A stretch of DNA of 64,000 nucleotides from Tessaracoccus oleiagri (GTDB lineage Bacteria > Actinomycetota > Actinomycetes > Propionibacteriales > Propionibacteriaceae), in NCBI RefSeq assembly GCF_900103275.1, contig NZ_FNGP01000002.1, forward strand, positions 248,001 through 312,000. Direction: 5' to 3'. The position numbers and the translations under genes are program-made. A model generated the notes under the pieces. The model searched no databases and was not told where the DNA came from. It saw only the letters and a program-made list of their open reading frames with translations. Below are positions 44,500-54,868 of this stretch, one piece after another; the first letter of the stretch is position 1; each line of letters opens with the position of its first letter.

Positions 44500-45263
44500 G
44501 GCAGGCCCCGCTCGACGCGCAGCCACGGCAGCAGAAGGTGCTCGAGCGCCACGACGAGCGCGTAGAGCAGCAGCGTCACGATGGAACTCACCAGGACCGC
44601 GGCGAGGACGAGATCCGTGCGGAACACGTTCTTCGCCGACTGCATGTAGACGCCCAGCCCCGCCACCGCGCCCGCGTACTCCGCGAAGATCGCCCCGACG
44701 ACCGCGTACGTGATGGAGACCCGCAGTCCCGAGAAGAAGTACGGCGCCGCGCTCGGCGCACGGACGTGGCGGAAGACCCCCCACCGGCCGGCCCCCATGG
44801 ACCGCAGCAGTGCCTGCATGTCGGGATCGGCCGCGGCGAAGCCCCGCAGGAGGCTGATGGTCATCGGGAAGAAGGTGAGGAAGGCCACGAGCAGCACCTT
44901 CGGCAGCAGGTAGAACCCGAACCAGAGCACCACCAGCGGCGCCAGCGCGATCATCGGCAGCGTCTGGCTGACGACGAGCAGCGGGAGCACCGCCCGGCGC
45001 AGCAGCGCCGAGAAGTCGAGCGCCGTCGCGATCACCACCGCGCTCGCCACCGACAACGCGAACCCCAGCACGGTGGCGGTGAGCGTCGGCAGCGCGTGTC
45101 CGAGCAGCGCTTCCCGCTGCAGCCACACCTGCTCCACGACCCTGACGGGGGTGGGCAGGACGGTCGCCGGCAGCATCCCGGAGACCGCCACCGCGTGCCA
45201 CGCGCCCAGCAGCAGGACCGCCGCGGCGACCGGGGGCCAGTGCGCCCGCAGCCGACGCGTCAC
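44496..45263 (-). CDS. ABC transporter permease for thiamine precursor (ThiX-like)
   Basis: The 255-aa protein has six hydrophobic segments and the EAA-type loop (LRSMGAGRWGVFRHVRAPSA). The GTG at 45263 overlaps the substrate-binding protein stop, and its own stop overlaps the ATPase start. Confidence 0.88.
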   Translation of the reverse strand: MTRRLRAHWPPVAAAVLLLGAWHAVAVSGMLPATVLPTPVRVVEQVWLQREALLGHALPTLTATVLGFALSVASAVVIATALDFSALLRRAVLPLLVVSQTLPMIALAPLVVLWFGFYLLPKVLLVAFLTFFPMTISLLRGFAAADPDMQALLRSMGAGRWGVFRHVRAPSAAPYFFSGLRVSITYAVVGAIFAEYAGAVAGLGVYMQSAKNVFRTDLVLAAVLVSSIVTLLLYALVVALEHLLLPWLRVERGLP

Positions 45264-46294
45264 CGGTCGAGGAACTCGTCGGTGTAGTAGTCGGCCCAGT
45301 CCGGCGCCTGCGTCACCGTGTTGCCCGACTCGTCGACGAGGATGCCGTTCTCGACGAGGAACGCCCCGTATTCCTCCCAGCGCTCGGGGTCGGCCGAGCC
45401 GGTGACCACCCCGTCGGCGACGAAGAGCCCGTCCTTCGCGAGCGTCTCGAGGCTCTTGGTGACCAGTTCCTCGGCGCCGCCCAGCGTGTCGGGGTTCGCG
45501 TCGACGAGTAGCGTCGCGGCCTCCCTCGGGTGGTCCGCGGCGTACTGGTAGCCGCGCTGGACCGCGGCCACGAACTTCCGCGCCACCTCGGGCTCGGCGG
45601 TGAGGTAGGCGTCGGACGAGATGATGCCGACGGCCTGCACGTCGGGCATGCCGTGGTCCTGGTACTGGAATGACTTGTACGGCCGCCCCTCGATCTCCGC
45701 CTGGATGCTCTCCCACGTCGACACCGACAGTGTGAAGTCCACCGTCCCGGAGGAGAGTGCCTCGTAGGCGCCCGTGTCGAGGACGACCTCCGTGAAGTCG
45801 CCGCGCCCGCCGTCGTGCTCGATCATCGTGCGCACCATGGCTCGGTAGAGCGGGGAGCCGAAGCCCCCGAAGATCTTGCCCTCGAGGTCCGCGGGGCTGT
45901 CGATGTCGTCGCGGTCGGCCAGCACGACGAGTTCGCCGACCTCCGACTGCGTGACCCGGTACACCGAGACGATGTCCAAGCCCGCGGTGCGGCCGAGCTG
46001 GACGCCGCCCTGGCCCCCGATGCCGAAGTCGGCCGCCCCGCCGGAGACGAGCTCGGGGACCGGGGTGGAGGCGTAGGGCAGGATCTCGACGTCGAGACCG
46101 GCCTCCTCGAAGTAGCCGAGTTCCTGCGCCACGTACACGCCCGTGTGGTTGGTGTTCGGGGCCCAGTCGAGGGCGAAGGTGACCCGCGTCGGCTCCGCGC
46201 GTCCGGACTCGGGGGTCGGTTGGGGTGCGGCCGCCGAGGTGCAGCCTGTCAGGAGGAGTGCTGCCGTGAGGGCGGCGATGGATGGACGTCGCAT
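45260..46294 (-). CDS. ABC transporter substrate-binding lipoprotein (NMT1/THI5-like, ThiY)
   Basis: The 344-aa protein has a lipoprotein signal ending LLLTGC (Cys18) and the NMT1/THI5 pattern: LDWAPNTNHTGVYVAQELGYF, GGAADFGIGGQGGVQLGR. It should bind a pyrimidine precursor of thiamine (for example formylaminopyrimidine) outside the membrane. It is the first gene of the riboswitch-controlled operon. AAAGGGG lies upstream of the ATG. Confidence 0.9.
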   Translation of the reverse strand: MRRPSIAALTAALLLTGCTSAAAPQPTPESGRAEPTRVTFALDWAPNTNHTGVYVAQELGYFEEAGLDVEILPYASTPVPELVSGGAADFGIGGQGGVQLGRTAGLDIVSVYRVTQSEVGELVVLADRDDIDSPADLEGKIFGGFGSPLYRAMVRTMIEHDGGRGDFTEVVLDTGAYEALSSGTVDFTLSVSTWESIQAEIEGRPYKSFQYQDHGMPDVQAVGIISSDAYLTAEPEVARKFVAAVQRGYQYAADHPREAATLLVDANPDTLGGAEELVTKSLETLAKDGLFVADGVVTGSADPERWEEYGAFLVENGILVDESGNTVTQAPDWADYYTDEFLDR

Positions 46295-46344
46295 GTGACG
46301 TGCCCCTTTCGTGGTGCTGAACAGGGCACGGGTCGTTGTAAGAG

Positions 46345-46438
<94 letters not shown>

Positions 46439-46484
46439 GGCCAGCACGCTACCGTGGGAACCCGTCCGAGACAAGGAGACCCGC

Positions 46485-47114
46485 GTGACGCTGCAGCCCG
46501 ATCCCTCCGCCGACACCTTGACCCCCGCCCAGTACGGGGTGGGCGCCCGCTTCACGCTGTCGGTCTACGACGACCGGTACGTGGCGATCATCCTCGACGC
46601 GTTGGGTGCGGCCGACGCGTCCGGGCTGACCGTCGAGACCGGCGACATCTCGACGTTCGTCGCCGGCGGGGAGGCCGACATCCTCCGCTACCTGCGCGAC
46701 GTCATCGCCCACGCGGCGGCCAGCGGCGCCCACCTCTCGGCCGGGATCCTGTTGTCGCGCGGCTGCCCGGGCGAGCTCCAGTGCGAGCTGCCCCCGGGCG
46801 TCACGGCCATCGGCGGGGCCCCGGTCGCGCTGGAGCCCACCGGCGTGCGGGCGCGGGCGCACTGGTCGCTCTACCCGCTGCTCGACGGGCACGGCGGCGG
46901 CGAGCACATGACCGGCATCTACGACGCGATCCGGCTCGCCAAGGACAACGGCACCTTCAGCGGCTCCGACCACTTCGCCACCAGGCTCGACGGCGACCTC
47001 GCCGACGTGCTCGGCACCATCGCGTCGGGCTGGCTCATGGTCGGTGCGCACGTGCAGCACGTCACCACCCACGCCACGATCTCGATCAACAGCCCCAGCC
47101 GGATCGCCGACTGA
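46485..47114 (+). CDS. YkoF-like thiamine/HMP-binding protein
   Basis: The 209-aa protein has two related halves with GARFTLSVYDDRYVAII and HWSLYPLLDGHGGGEHM, as in YkoF, a tandem domain protein that binds thiamine or its pyrimidine. The GTG start has AAGGAG upstream. It is divergent from the thiamine transporter and probably shares its function. It is not behind the riboswitch, which reads the other way. Confidence 0.85.
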   Translation: MTLQPDPSADTLTPAQYGVGARFTLSVYDDRYVAIILDALGAADASGLTVETGDISTFVAGGEADILRYLRDVIAHAAASGAHLSAGILLSRGCPGELQCELPPGVTAIGGAPVALEPTGVRARAHWSLYPLLDGHGGGEHMTGIYDAIRLAKDNGTFSGSDHFATRLDGDLADVLGTIASGWLMVGAHVQHVTTHATISINSPSRIAD

Positions 47115-47121
47115 GCCGCGC

Positions 47122-48648
47122 TCAGGCGGCGGAGCAGACGACGGCCAGCGCGTCGGTCTCCGTCTCCTCCACGTAGGCCGACGGATCGCCCTCGGCGGTC
47201 GACGCCGTCGATGCCGTCCCGGACTCCGACGGCTCGGCCTTGGAGCCCGTCTCGGTGTCGACGGGCGAGGCCGACGTGGGCGCCGCGGCGGCTGAGGGGT
47301 ACTCCGACTGGGAGGCGGCGGCGCTCGGCGAGGCGGTGGGGAGCTGCTCGTCGGCGCGCTCGGCGTCCGCGATGTGCTGGGCGACGGTGTCGCGGATGAG
47401 CGCGAAGTCCGGGTCGGCGGTGTTGGGGATGAGCGGGGGCATGAAGTTCACCGAGGCGATGTCGAGGTTGCGCCCCCGCAGCGCGAGTTCCGCCAGCTCG
47501 ACGACCTCGCCGCGGCCCACGTCGGTGCGCAGCAGGTCCTTGCCCGCCCGGGACAGCTCGACGAACCGGGTGGCGACGACCATCGGGTCCAGCTGGTTCG
47601 CCATCGCGGCGAGGACGCACTTCTGGCGCTGCATGCGCTCGTAGTCGCTCGACTGGTGCCTCGAACGGGCGAACCAGAGCGCGTTGCGGCCGTCGAGGAG
47701 CACGCCCTCACCCGGCTCGATGTATCCGGATACCGGCGATCCACCGCCCCCGATCGGGATGCGCTTCATGACGTCCATCTCGATGCCGCCCATGGCGTCG
47801 ATGATGGAGCTGAAGCCGTTCATGTCGACCATCGCGTAGTAGTTGAGCTCCAGGCCGAGCGTCGCGCCGACGGCGTCCTTCGTAGCCTGCAGGCCGGGGT
47901 CGACACCCTCCGGGAACAGGGCGGCGTGGGCCTCCCCCGCCGTCCAGACGGCGTTGAGCATGCACTCGTTCTCCGGGCAGCGGAAGCCGTCGGGAAAGGG
48001 CTCCCGCATGGGCGAGTCCTCCGCGAAGGGCACCCCCTGCATGTTGCGTGGTAGGCCGAACAGGACGGTGCGGCCTGTCTCAGCGTCGACCGAGGCGACA
48101 TTGATCGAGTCCGGCCGGATCCCGATGCGGTCGTCGGCGGAGTCGAGGCCCAGGAGCAGCACGTTGTAGCGGCCGGCCTTCTCCTCCACGTCGCCGCCCC
48201 CGGGAAGCACCTCCCCCACGGTTCCCGCTGCGGTGAACGCGTTCGCGATGTAGCCGGTGGTGAACCCGACGGTGATCGCGAGGAGGCCGACCCCCAGCGT
48301 CATCGCGAGACGGTGCCGCCTCGGCATGTCCATCGGGCGCGCCAGCCGCCACGCGTCGAGGAGCAGCAGCAGCCAGCCCGCGAAGAGGCCCCACAACAGC
48401 ACCTTCGCCAGGACCGTCACCCAAGGGGTGAGCAGGACGGACACCGTCGGTCCCGGGGCGAGCCACGCGGCGAGCCCGACGATGACGACCAGGGCGACGA
48501 CGGCGCCCCAGGTGCGGAGCGCGAGGGCCCCGATACGGCGGTTTCCCGCGAACCGCTGCACCGAGCCCGGTAGCAGCGCCGACATCACCAGAAAGCCCAC
48601 CGCGCGACGGTTGTGCACCTGGCGTGCATCCGAGGCGGCGTTCGGCAC
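47122..48648 (-). CDS. LytR-CpsA-Psr (LCP) family protein 1
   Basis: The 508-aa protein has about four N-terminal membrane segments (residues about 15-145) and an LCP domain with NVLLLGLDSADDRIGIRPDS and a NAVWTAGEAH region, then a Ser/Thr/Ala-rich tail. LCP proteins attach glycopolymers to peptidoglycan outside the membrane. The GTG has AGGAGA upstream. Confidence 0.88.
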   Translation of the reverse strand: MPNAASDARQVHNRRAVGFLVMSALLPGSVQRFAGNRRIGALALRTWGAVVALVVIVGLAAWLAPGPTVSVLLTPWVTVLAKVLLWGLFAGWLLLLLDAWRLARPMDMPRRHRLAMTLGVGLLAITVGFTTGYIANAFTAAGTVGEVLPGGGDVEEKAGRYNVLLLGLDSADDRIGIRPDSINVASVDAETGRTVLFGLPRNMQGVPFAEDSPMREPFPDGFRCPENECMLNAVWTAGEAHAALFPEGVDPGLQATKDAVGATLGLELNYYAMVDMNGFSSIIDAMGGIEMDVMKRIPIGGGGSPVSGYIEPGEGVLLDGRNALWFARSRHQSSDYERMQRQKCVLAAMANQLDPMVVATRFVELSRAGKDLLRTDVGRGEVVELAELALRGRNLDIASVNFMPPLIPNTADPDFALIRDTVAQHIADAERADEQLPTASPSAAASQSEYPSAAAAPTSASPVDTETGSKAEPSESGTASTASTAEGDPSAYVEETETDALAVVCSAA

Positions 48649-48743
48649 GAGTGTTCTCCTAGGGGTGGTTGGGCCCCAGTATTGTCGCAGCCCTGCGCCG
48701 TCGAGGACGAGGCGCGCCGCGACCGGCGGACATTCGGCGCGGG

Positions 48744-48749
48744 TATCGT
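48744..48749 (+). promoter_or_regulatory. -10 hexamer for LCP protein 2
   Basis: TATCGT ends 6 bases before the GTG at 48756, favouring a leaderless transcript. A second GTG at 48750 lies too close to the hexamer. Confidence 0.4.
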
Positions 48750-48755
48750 GTGCGT

Positions 48756-49943
48756 GTGAAAAGCGACGACCTGGACTGGCTCTACCGCGATGACGACGAG
48801 CACACGCGGGTGCTCGGCCAGTCCGGCGGGCCCCAGCAGGGCGGCTACCCCGACCCCCGGCAGGGCTACCCCGATCCTCGTCAGAGCTACCCGGCTGATG
48901 ATGTCTACCGCCAGGAGGCGCCCCCGGCCCGCGCCCCCGGCCCCTCCGGTCCGCCGCCGGCCGCACCGCCGCCGCAGCGTCATCGGCGCCGGCGTCGTCG
49001 CCACCCGATCCGCAACCTGTTCCTGACCCTGCTGGTGCTGTGGCTCGCATTCTTGGTAGGGACGCCGATCTTCGCCTGGTCCACCATCGACGTCGTCGAG
49101 GGGTACGACAGCGAACTCCCCGACCAGCCCGGCACCGCGGTGCTGCTCGTCGGCTCCGACGTCCGGGACAACCTCACCCCCGAGGAACAGCGGCGGCTCG
49201 GGACCGGCTCCACCGACGGGCGACGCACGGACACGATGATGCTGCTCTACACCCCGCCGGGCGGGAAGTCGGTCCTGCTCGGGCTCCCCCGCGACTCGTT
49301 CGTCGAGATCCCCGGCCGCGGTGACAACAAGCTCAACGCCGCGTTCGCCTACGGCGGCCCTCCCCTACTGATCCGGACGATCGAGCACAACACGGGCATC
49401 AAGGTCGACGGGTACCTCGAGGTCGGCATGGCCGGGCTCGCCAACATGGTCGACGCCGTGGGCGGCGTGGAGGTCTGCCCCGAGCAGCCGATGCAGGACA
49501 AGGACTCGCACCTGGACATCGGCGCCGGCTGCCAGGTTCTCGACGGACCGACCGCCCTGGCCTACGTCCGCATGCGGAAGGCCGACCCCCGCGGTGACCT
49601 CGGCCGGATGGAGCGCCAGCGCGAGGTGATCGGCCAGATCGTGAAGCGCGCCATCAACCCCATGACCGTCCTCAACCCCAAGCGCTGGTGGGACCTCAAC
49701 ATGGGCACCGCCTCGTCGCTGGCCCGCACGTCCGACACCGGGATCCCGACCATGTTCGGCGCTGGCGTGGGCCTCATCTCGGGGTTCACCGGCTCCGGCA
49801 TCTCGATGACCGTACCCGTGTCGAACCCGGCGGCCCAGACGAGCGCTGGGTCGTCGGTGCTCTGGGACGAGGAGGCCAGCGAGGAGGTCTTCGCCGCGAT
49901 CGCAGCCGGCGACACCGCAGAGCTCGAGAAGTATCACAAGTAG
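48756..49943 (+). CDS. LytR-CpsA-Psr (LCP) family protein 2
   Basis: The 395-aa protein has a Pro/Gln/Tyr-rich cytoplasmic N-terminus, a basic patch (RHRRRRRRH), one membrane segment (about 86-110) and an LCP domain with AVLLVGSDVRDN, RRTDTMMLLYTP, GLPRDSFVEIPG and RMRKADPRGDLGRMERQ. It is divergent from LCP protein 1 (107 bp between). They may act on different polymers. Confidence 0.9.
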   Translation: MKSDDLDWLYRDDDEHTRVLGQSGGPQQGGYPDPRQGYPDPRQSYPADDVYRQEAPPARAPGPSGPPPAAPPPQRHRRRRRRHPIRNLFLTLLVLWLAFLVGTPIFAWSTIDVVEGYDSELPDQPGTAVLLVGSDVRDNLTPEEQRRLGTGSTDGRRTDTMMLLYTPPGGKSVLLGLPRDSFVEIPGRGDNKLNAAFAYGGPPLLIRTIEHNTGIKVDGYLEVGMAGLANMVDAVGGVEVCPEQPMQDKDSHLDIGAGCQVLDGPTALAYVRMRKADPRGDLGRMERQREVIGQIVKRAINPMTVLNPKRWWDLNMGTASSLARTSDTGIPTMFGAGVGLISGFTGSGISMTVPVSNPAAQTSAGSSVLWDEEASEEVFAAIAAGDTAELEKYHK

Positions 49944-49995
49944 TCGGCGGGCTCGTGCCGGCACCGGCCCGGACCGCGACTCCTCGTCGGAACGC

Positions 49996-50499
49996 TCAGC
50001 GTCCGCGCGCGTGCGAGCGGACCTTCTCGCCCTTCGCCGTGGCCAGCTCCCGGAGTTCGGCCTGGAAGTCCACCATCTGCTCCTGCAGGGCGGGGTCGGA
50101 GGCCGCCAGGATGCGGACCGCGAGGAGTCCGGCGTTGCGGGCGTTGCCGATCGCCACCGTCGCGACGGGGACGCCTGCGGGCATCTGGACGATGGACAGC
50201 AGGGAGTCCATGCCGTCGAGATACTTCAGCGCGACGGGGACGCCGATCACGGGCAGCGGGGTCAGCGCCGCGAGCATGCCGGGGAGGTGGGCGGCGCCGC
50301 CGGCGCCGGCGATGATCGCCCTGATCCCGCGGCCGTGCGCCTCGCGGCCGAAGCGCACCATGTCCTCCGGCATCCGGTGCGCGGAGACGACGTCGGCCTC
50401 GTAGGGGACGCCGAACTCGTCCAGCGCGTCGGCGGCGGCCGACATCGTCGGCCAGTCGGAGTCCGACCCCATCACGATCGACACGAGCGGATCAGTCAT
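49996..50499 (-). CDS. purE: N5-carboxyaminoimidazole ribonucleotide mutase
   Basis: The 167-aa protein has [23 protein letters not shown] and [13 protein letters not shown]. It moves the carboxyl group from N5-CAIR to give CAIR in purine synthesis. The ATG has GGGGAGG upstream and overlaps purK by 8 bases. Confidence 0.95.
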   Translation of the reverse strand: MTDPLVSIVMGSDSDWPTMSAAADALDEFGVPYEADVVSAHRMPEDMVRFGREAHGRGIRAIIAGAGGAAHLPGMLAALTPLPVIGVPVALKYLDGMDSLLSIVQMPAGVPVATVAIGNARNAGLLAVRILAASDPALQEQMVDFQAELRELATAKGEKVRSHARGR

Positions 50500-51643
50500 C
50501 GTTCCTCCCCATCAGGTAGTTGGCGGCGTCCCGCGCGCGCCGGCGCACGTCGTCCAGGTCGTCGCCGTAGCAGGTCACGTGCCCGACCTTACGGCCCGGC
50601 TTCACCTCCTTGCCGTAGAGGTGCACGTGGGCGTGCCGGTCGCGCGCATAGACGTGCTGGAGGGCCCCGGTGAGGTCCTCCTCGTCGCCGCCGAGCACGT
50701 TGGCCATCACGACGACGGGCGCGCGGAGGTCGGGGGCGCCGAGCGGCAGGTCGAGGACGGCGCGGATGTGGTTGTCGAACTGGCTCGTGACGGCCCCGTC
50801 CATGGTCCAGTGGCCGGTGTTGTGGGGGCGCATGGCCAGCTCGTTGACGACGATGCGGCCGTCCGGCGCCTCCATCAGCTCCACGGCGAGGATCCCGACG
50901 ACGCCGAGTTCGGTGGAGATCCGGATGGCCATGGCCTGGAGGTCGGATGCGCGGTCGGGGTCGAGCCCGGGCGCCGGCGTGGTGGTCTCGACGCAGATGC
51001 CGCCGGTCTGCACCGTCTCGCTGATCGGATAGGCGACCAGCTGGTTCGATGGCGACCGCACGACGATGGCCGACAGCTCACGGACGAAGTCGATGAACTC
51101 CTCGGCGACGATGCGCACCCGCTCCCCCGCGGACACCTCGGGCTTCGAGGCGAACACCTCCTCGACCTCGGCCCGACCGTCCACCTTCCACACGCCCTTG
51201 CCGTCGTAGCCGCCGCGCGAGGTCTTCAGGATGATCGGCCAGCCCTGCGCGTCGCCGAACGCGACCGCGTCCTCGACGCCCTCGCACACCTTGAATGCGG
51301 GGCAGGCCACGCCGAGCGCGCTCAGCCGCTCGCGCATGTCGGCCTTGTCCTGGGCGTACTGCAGCGCGTCGGGGCCGGGCCGCACCGCCACGTCGGTCAT
51401 CTCACGCAGGTGCTTCGTGGGCACGTGCTCGTGGTCGAAGGTCAGCACTTGGACGCCCTCGGCGAAGCGGAGCAGGTCGTCGTGGTCGGTGTAGTCGCCG
51501 ACGAACGCGTCCGGGATGACCTGCGCGGCCGAGACGCCCTCGCCCTCGGCCAGCAGCCGGACGTCGATCCCGAGGCTGATCGCGGCCTGATGCATCATGC
51601 GGGCCAGCTGCCCGCCCCCGACGATTCCCACTGAGTAACGCAC
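50492..51643 (-). CDS. purK: N5-carboxyaminoimidazole ribonucleotide synthase
   Basis: The 383-aa ATP-grasp protein has [26 protein letters not shown] and [14 protein letters not shown]. It carboxylates AIR with ATP and bicarbonate, feeding PurE. The GTG start has AAGGTG upstream. It is in an operon with purE. Confidence 0.95.
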   Translation of the reverse strand: MRYSVGIVGGGQLARMMHQAAISLGIDVRLLAEGEGVSAAQVIPDAFVGDYTDHDDLLRFAEGVQVLTFDHEHVPTKHLREMTDVAVRPGPDALQYAQDKADMRERLSALGVACPAFKVCEGVEDAVAFGDAQGWPIILKTSRGGYDGKGVWKVDGRAEVEEVFASKPEVSAGERVRIVAEEFIDFVRELSAIVVRSPSNQLVAYPISETVQTGGICVETTTPAPGLDPDRASDLQAMAIRISTELGVVGILAVELMEAPDGRIVVNELAMRPHNTGHWTMDGAVTSQFDNHIRAVLDLPLGAPDLRAPVVVMANVLGGDEEDLTGALQHVYARDRHAHVHLYGKEVKPGRKVGHVTCYGDDLDDVRRRARDAANYLMGRNDD

Positions 51644-51698
51644 GGGAGCACCTTACCCGCCGGGCCACGGCCCTGACCGCGGCCGACCGCGGGGGCGG

Positions 51699-52205
51699 CT
51701 ACTCGCCGCGGGCGTCGCCGTCGGGGCCGACCCGGAACAGGAGGTCGGTGATCCGTACGTGCACGCGCTCGACGTCGGGCACGTCGGGGAGCACCAACGG
51801 CTGACCGGCAGCGGTCTCGAGGACCAAGGTGCCGCAGCCGAGGACGCGGTCCAGCAGGTCGCGTTCGTAGTTGACGTTGTTGATGCGCCTGAGCGGCACG
51901 TCGTGGCCGCGGCGGTTGAGGATGCCGTGGCGGGTGATGATGCGGCGGTCGGTCACGGCGAACTGCGACGTGTACCAGCGCAGCCACGGCAGCACCACGA
52001 AGACGAGCACGACGAGCAGCGCCACGGCCACCAGCGCCCAGACCCCGAGCGGCTTCCAGTCGGCGGGCAGGAAGGCCAGCCCGGCCCCGACCGCAGCCCC
52101 GGTGAGGATGAGGATGACGACCGGCCAGATGAGCACTTTGGGGTGCGTGCGCAGCCTCAGGACGAGCTCCTCGCCGTCGCCGAGGTGCTTCTCGTTGAAC
52201 GCCAT
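51699..52205 (-). CDS. Bacterial PH-domain membrane protein
   Basis: The 168-aa protein has two hydrophobic segments (LIWPVVILILTGAAVGAGLA and VWALVAVALLVVLVFVVLPW) and a bacterial PH domain with FAVTDRRIITRHGILNRRGHDVPL. The function is unknown. It is next to birA, an order seen in mycobacteria. Confidence 0.88.
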   Translation of the reverse strand: MAFNEKHLGDGEELVLRLRTHPKVLIWPVVILILTGAAVGAGLAFLPADWKPLGVWALVAVALLVVLVFVVLPWLRWYTSQFAVTDRRIITRHGILNRRGHDVPLRRINNVNYERDLLDRVLGCGTLVLETAAGQPLVLPDVPDVERVHVRITDLLFRVGPDGDARGE

Positions 52206-52218
52206 GCGGATCAGTCTG

Positions 52219-53007
52219 TCACGCGAGACGGGCGTGGATGACGTCCCCGACGGCGAATCGCTCGAGCCCGGCGGCGGTCTCCACCTCGAGCCTGCCGTCG
52301 ACGTCGACGCCCCGCCCGACACCCGACCGCGGCGGCTCCCCGGCGACCGAGATCGTGAGCGGCGTCCCGATCGACGCGCAGCGCGCCACGTAGTCGTCGC
52401 GCAGCGTCCCCTCGGCCTCCCAGACGCGGTAGTAGCGCTCGAACTCCGTCAGCACGCCGGCGACGACGTCCGTCGCGGTCACGTCGAACCCGGCCAGGGC
52501 GAGCGACGTGGCGGTCGGCACCGGCAACTGGTCGCGGGTCAGCGTGAGGTTGATCCCGATCCCGACGACCGCCCGCAGCCCCGCCGCCGACTCCACCCGC
52601 TCGGAGAGGATCCCGCACACCTTGCCGCCGTCGAGCAGCACGTCGTTCGGCCACTTGAGCGCCACCCGCACGCCCTCGGGCGCGAGCGCCTCCAGCGACG
52701 ACGACACCGCCAGGCCCGCGAGCAGCGACAGCCACCCCCACCTCGACCAGTCCTGCTTCGGCTGCAGCAGCACCGACATCGACACCGACGCGCCCGCCGG
52801 ACTCGCCCAGGTGCGGGCCAGCCGGCCACGGCCGGCGGTCTGCTCCCCCGCCACCAGGACCCGGCCACCGGGGGCGCCGTCGTGGGCCGCGGAGGAGAGG
52901 TCGGCGTTGGTGGAACCGGTCGTGGCGACGACGTCGATCGGGCCCCACATCGTCGTGGACGGGAGGCGCGAGCGCAGTGCGTCGGCGTCGGGAAGTGCAG
53001 CGATCAC
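52219..53007 (-). CDS. birA: Biotin-[acetyl-CoA-carboxylase] ligase
   Basis: The 262-aa protein has the biotinyl-AMP loop GRGRLART and [12 protein letters not shown]. It lacks the N-terminal HTH of E. coli BirA, so it is a pure ligase. It should biotinylate the carriers at 56458 and in the left-edge gene. It is divergent from accD. Confidence 0.94.
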   Translation of the reverse strand: MIAALPDADALRSRLPSTTMWGPIDVVATTGSTNADLSSAAHDGAPGGRVLVAGEQTAGRGRLARTWASPAGASVSMSVLLQPKQDWSRWGWLSLLAGLAVSSSLEALAPEGVRVALKWPNDVLLDGGKVCGILSERVESAAGLRAVVGIGINLTLTRDQLPVPTATSLALAGFDVTATDVVAGVLTEFERYYRVWEAEGTLRDDYVARCASIGTPLTISVAGEPPRSGVGRGVDVDGRLEVETAAGLERFAVGDVIHARLA

Positions 53008-53080
53008 CGCAGCAGGCTATACCCCTCGTCGCGGCCCGGTACGTTCGCGGAACTCGCCGAGGCGGGAAGGCGCCGGGCGC

Positions 53081-53086
53081 TATGGT
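53081..53086 (+). promoter_or_regulatory. -10 hexamer for accD
   Basis: TATGGT ends 7 bases before the ATG at 53094, although GGTGAGG also lies upstream, so leaderless and leadered use are both possible. Confidence 0.35.
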
Positions 53087-53093
53087 GAGGGCC

Positions 53094-54668
53094 ATGGAGA
53101 TCGACACCCATACCACTGCGGGTCGTATCGCCGAACTGGGGAGCCGCATCGACGCGGCGATCCACGCGGGTTCGGCGGACGCAGTCGCAAAGCAGCACGC
53201 CAAGGGCAAGATGACGGCCCGCGAGCGCATCCTCGCGCTCCTCGACGAGGGCAGCTTCGCCGAGTTCGACCAGTTCTCGAGGCACCGCACCTCGGCGTTC
53301 GGCATGGACGCCAAGCGCCCGTTCGGTGATGGCGTCATCACGGGCACCGGCTCCATCCACGGCCGGCCGGTGTGCGTGTTCAGCCAAGACGTCACGATCT
53401 TCGGCGGCGCGCTGGGGCAGGTGTACGGCGAGAAGATCGTGAAGATCCAGGACTTCGCGCTCAAGACCGGGGTCCCGTTGATCGGCATCAACGAGGGCGG
53501 CGGCGCCCGCATCCAGGAGGGCGTGGTCTCCCTCGCGCTCTACGGGGAGATCTTCCGCCGCAACACGCTCGCGTCCGGCGTCATCCCGCAGATCTCGCTG
53601 ATCATGGGCGCGGCCGCGGGCGGCCACGTCTACGGGCCGGCGCTGACGGACTTCGTCGTGATGGTGGACCAGACGTCGCAGATGTTCATCACCGGGCCGC
53701 AGGTCATCAAGACCGTGACCGGCGAGGACGTCTCGATGGAGGACCTCGGCGGCGGCCGCGCGCACAACACCAAGTCCGGCAACGCCCACTACCTCGCCGC
53801 CGACGAGAACGACGCCATCGAGTACGTGCGCGACCTGCTGAGCCACCTGCCGCAGAACAACCTCGAGGACCCGCCGATCTACGACGAGGACGAGGCAGAC
53901 CTCACGATCACGGACCACGACCGCGAGCTCGACACCCTGATCCCCGACTCCCCCAACCAGCCCTACGACATGCTGGAGATCATCCGCAACGTCCTCGACG
54001 ACGACGAGTTCCTCGAGGTCATGCCGCTGTTCGGGCGCTCGCTGCTCGCCGGCTTCGGCCGGATCGAGGGCCGCTCGATCGGGATCATCGCGAACCAGCC
54101 GACGGTGTTCGCCGGCTGCCTGGACATCGACTCCTCCGAGAAGGCGGCGCGCTTCGTCCGCACCTGCGACGCGTTCAACATCCCCGTCCTGACGTTCGTC
54201 GACGTGCCCGGCTTCCTGCCCGGCGTCGACCAGGAGCACCGGGGCATCATCCGCCGCGGCGCCAAGCTGATCTACGCCTACTCGGAGGCGACGGTGCCGC
54301 TGCTGACCGTCATCACGCGCAAGGCCTACGGCGGCGCGTACGTCGTGATGGGCTCCAAGCACCTCGGCGCGGACATCAACTTCGCCTGGCCGACCGCCCA
54401 GATCGCCGTCATGGGCGCGCAGGGCGCGGTCGAGATCCTCTACCGCAAGCAGCTGGGGGCCGCGGAGGACCCCGTCGCCGAAAGGGCGAAGCTCGTGCAG
54501 GAGTACGACGACGAGCTCACCAACCCGTACGTCGCGGCGGACCGGGGCTACGTCGACCAGGTCATCTACCCGCACGAGACCCGGGCCCAGGTCATCCGCG
54601 CGCTGCGGCTGCTGCGGACCAAGCGCGGGCAGATGCCGCCCAAGAAGCATGGGAACATTCCCCTATGA
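53094..54668 (+). CDS. accD: Acyl-CoA (propionyl/acetyl-CoA) carboxylase beta subunit
   Basis: The 524-aa carboxyltransferase has [47 protein letters not shown] and [14 protein letters not shown]. It transfers CO2 from biotin to an acyl-CoA; actinobacterial members such as AccD5 favour propionyl-CoA. It is coupled to accE (ATGA), with accA further along. Confidence 0.95.
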   Translation: MEIDTHTTAGRIAELGSRIDAAIHAGSADAVAKQHAKGKMTARERILALLDEGSFAEFDQFSRHRTSAFGMDAKRPFGDGVITGTGSIHGRPVCVFSQDVTIFGGALGQVYGEKIVKIQDFALKTGVPLIGINEGGGARIQEGVVSLALYGEIFRRNTLASGVIPQISLIMGAAAGGHVYGPALTDFVVMVDQTSQMFITGPQVIKTVTGEDVSMEDLGGGRAHNTKSGNAHYLAADENDAIEYVRDLLSHLPQNNLEDPPIYDEDEADLTITDHDRELDTLIPDSPNQPYDMLEIIRNVLDDDEFLEVMPLFGRSLLAGFGRIEGRSIGIIANQPTVFAGCLDIDSSEKAARFVRTCDAFNIPVLTFVDVPGFLPGVDQEHRGIIRRGAKLIYAYSEATVPLLTVITRKAYGGAYVVMGSKHLGADINFAWPTAQIAVMGAQGAVEILYRKQLGAAEDPVAERAKLVQEYDDELTNPYVAADRGYVDQVIYPHETRAQVIRALRLLRTKRGQMPPKKHGNIPL

Positions 54669-54868
54669 CCGAGCAGCTCCGCACCATCACCGGGACCCCG
54701 CTCACCGACGAGGAGTTCGCGGCCCTCGTCGCGGTGCTGAACGCGAAGCGCCGCGCGCGGCGGCTGCACTCCGCCGACGACCGGCCGCTGGCCGGCGGGT
54801 GGAAATCCTACTACCGGGTGATGCGCACGCCGCTGGTGCCCGGGCGCGAAGCGTGGCGGCGCCGTTGA
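54665..54868 (+). CDS. accE: Acyl-CoA carboxylase epsilon subunit
   Basis: The 67-aa protein has [21 protein letters not shown] and a Trp-rich C-terminus ([17 protein letters not shown]), the AccE pattern. It stabilises the alpha-beta carboxylase complex. It overlaps accD and maf. Confidence 0.88.
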   Translation: MTEQLRTITGTPLTDEEFAALVAVLNAKRRARRLHSADDRPLAGGWKSYYRVMRTPLVPGREAWRRR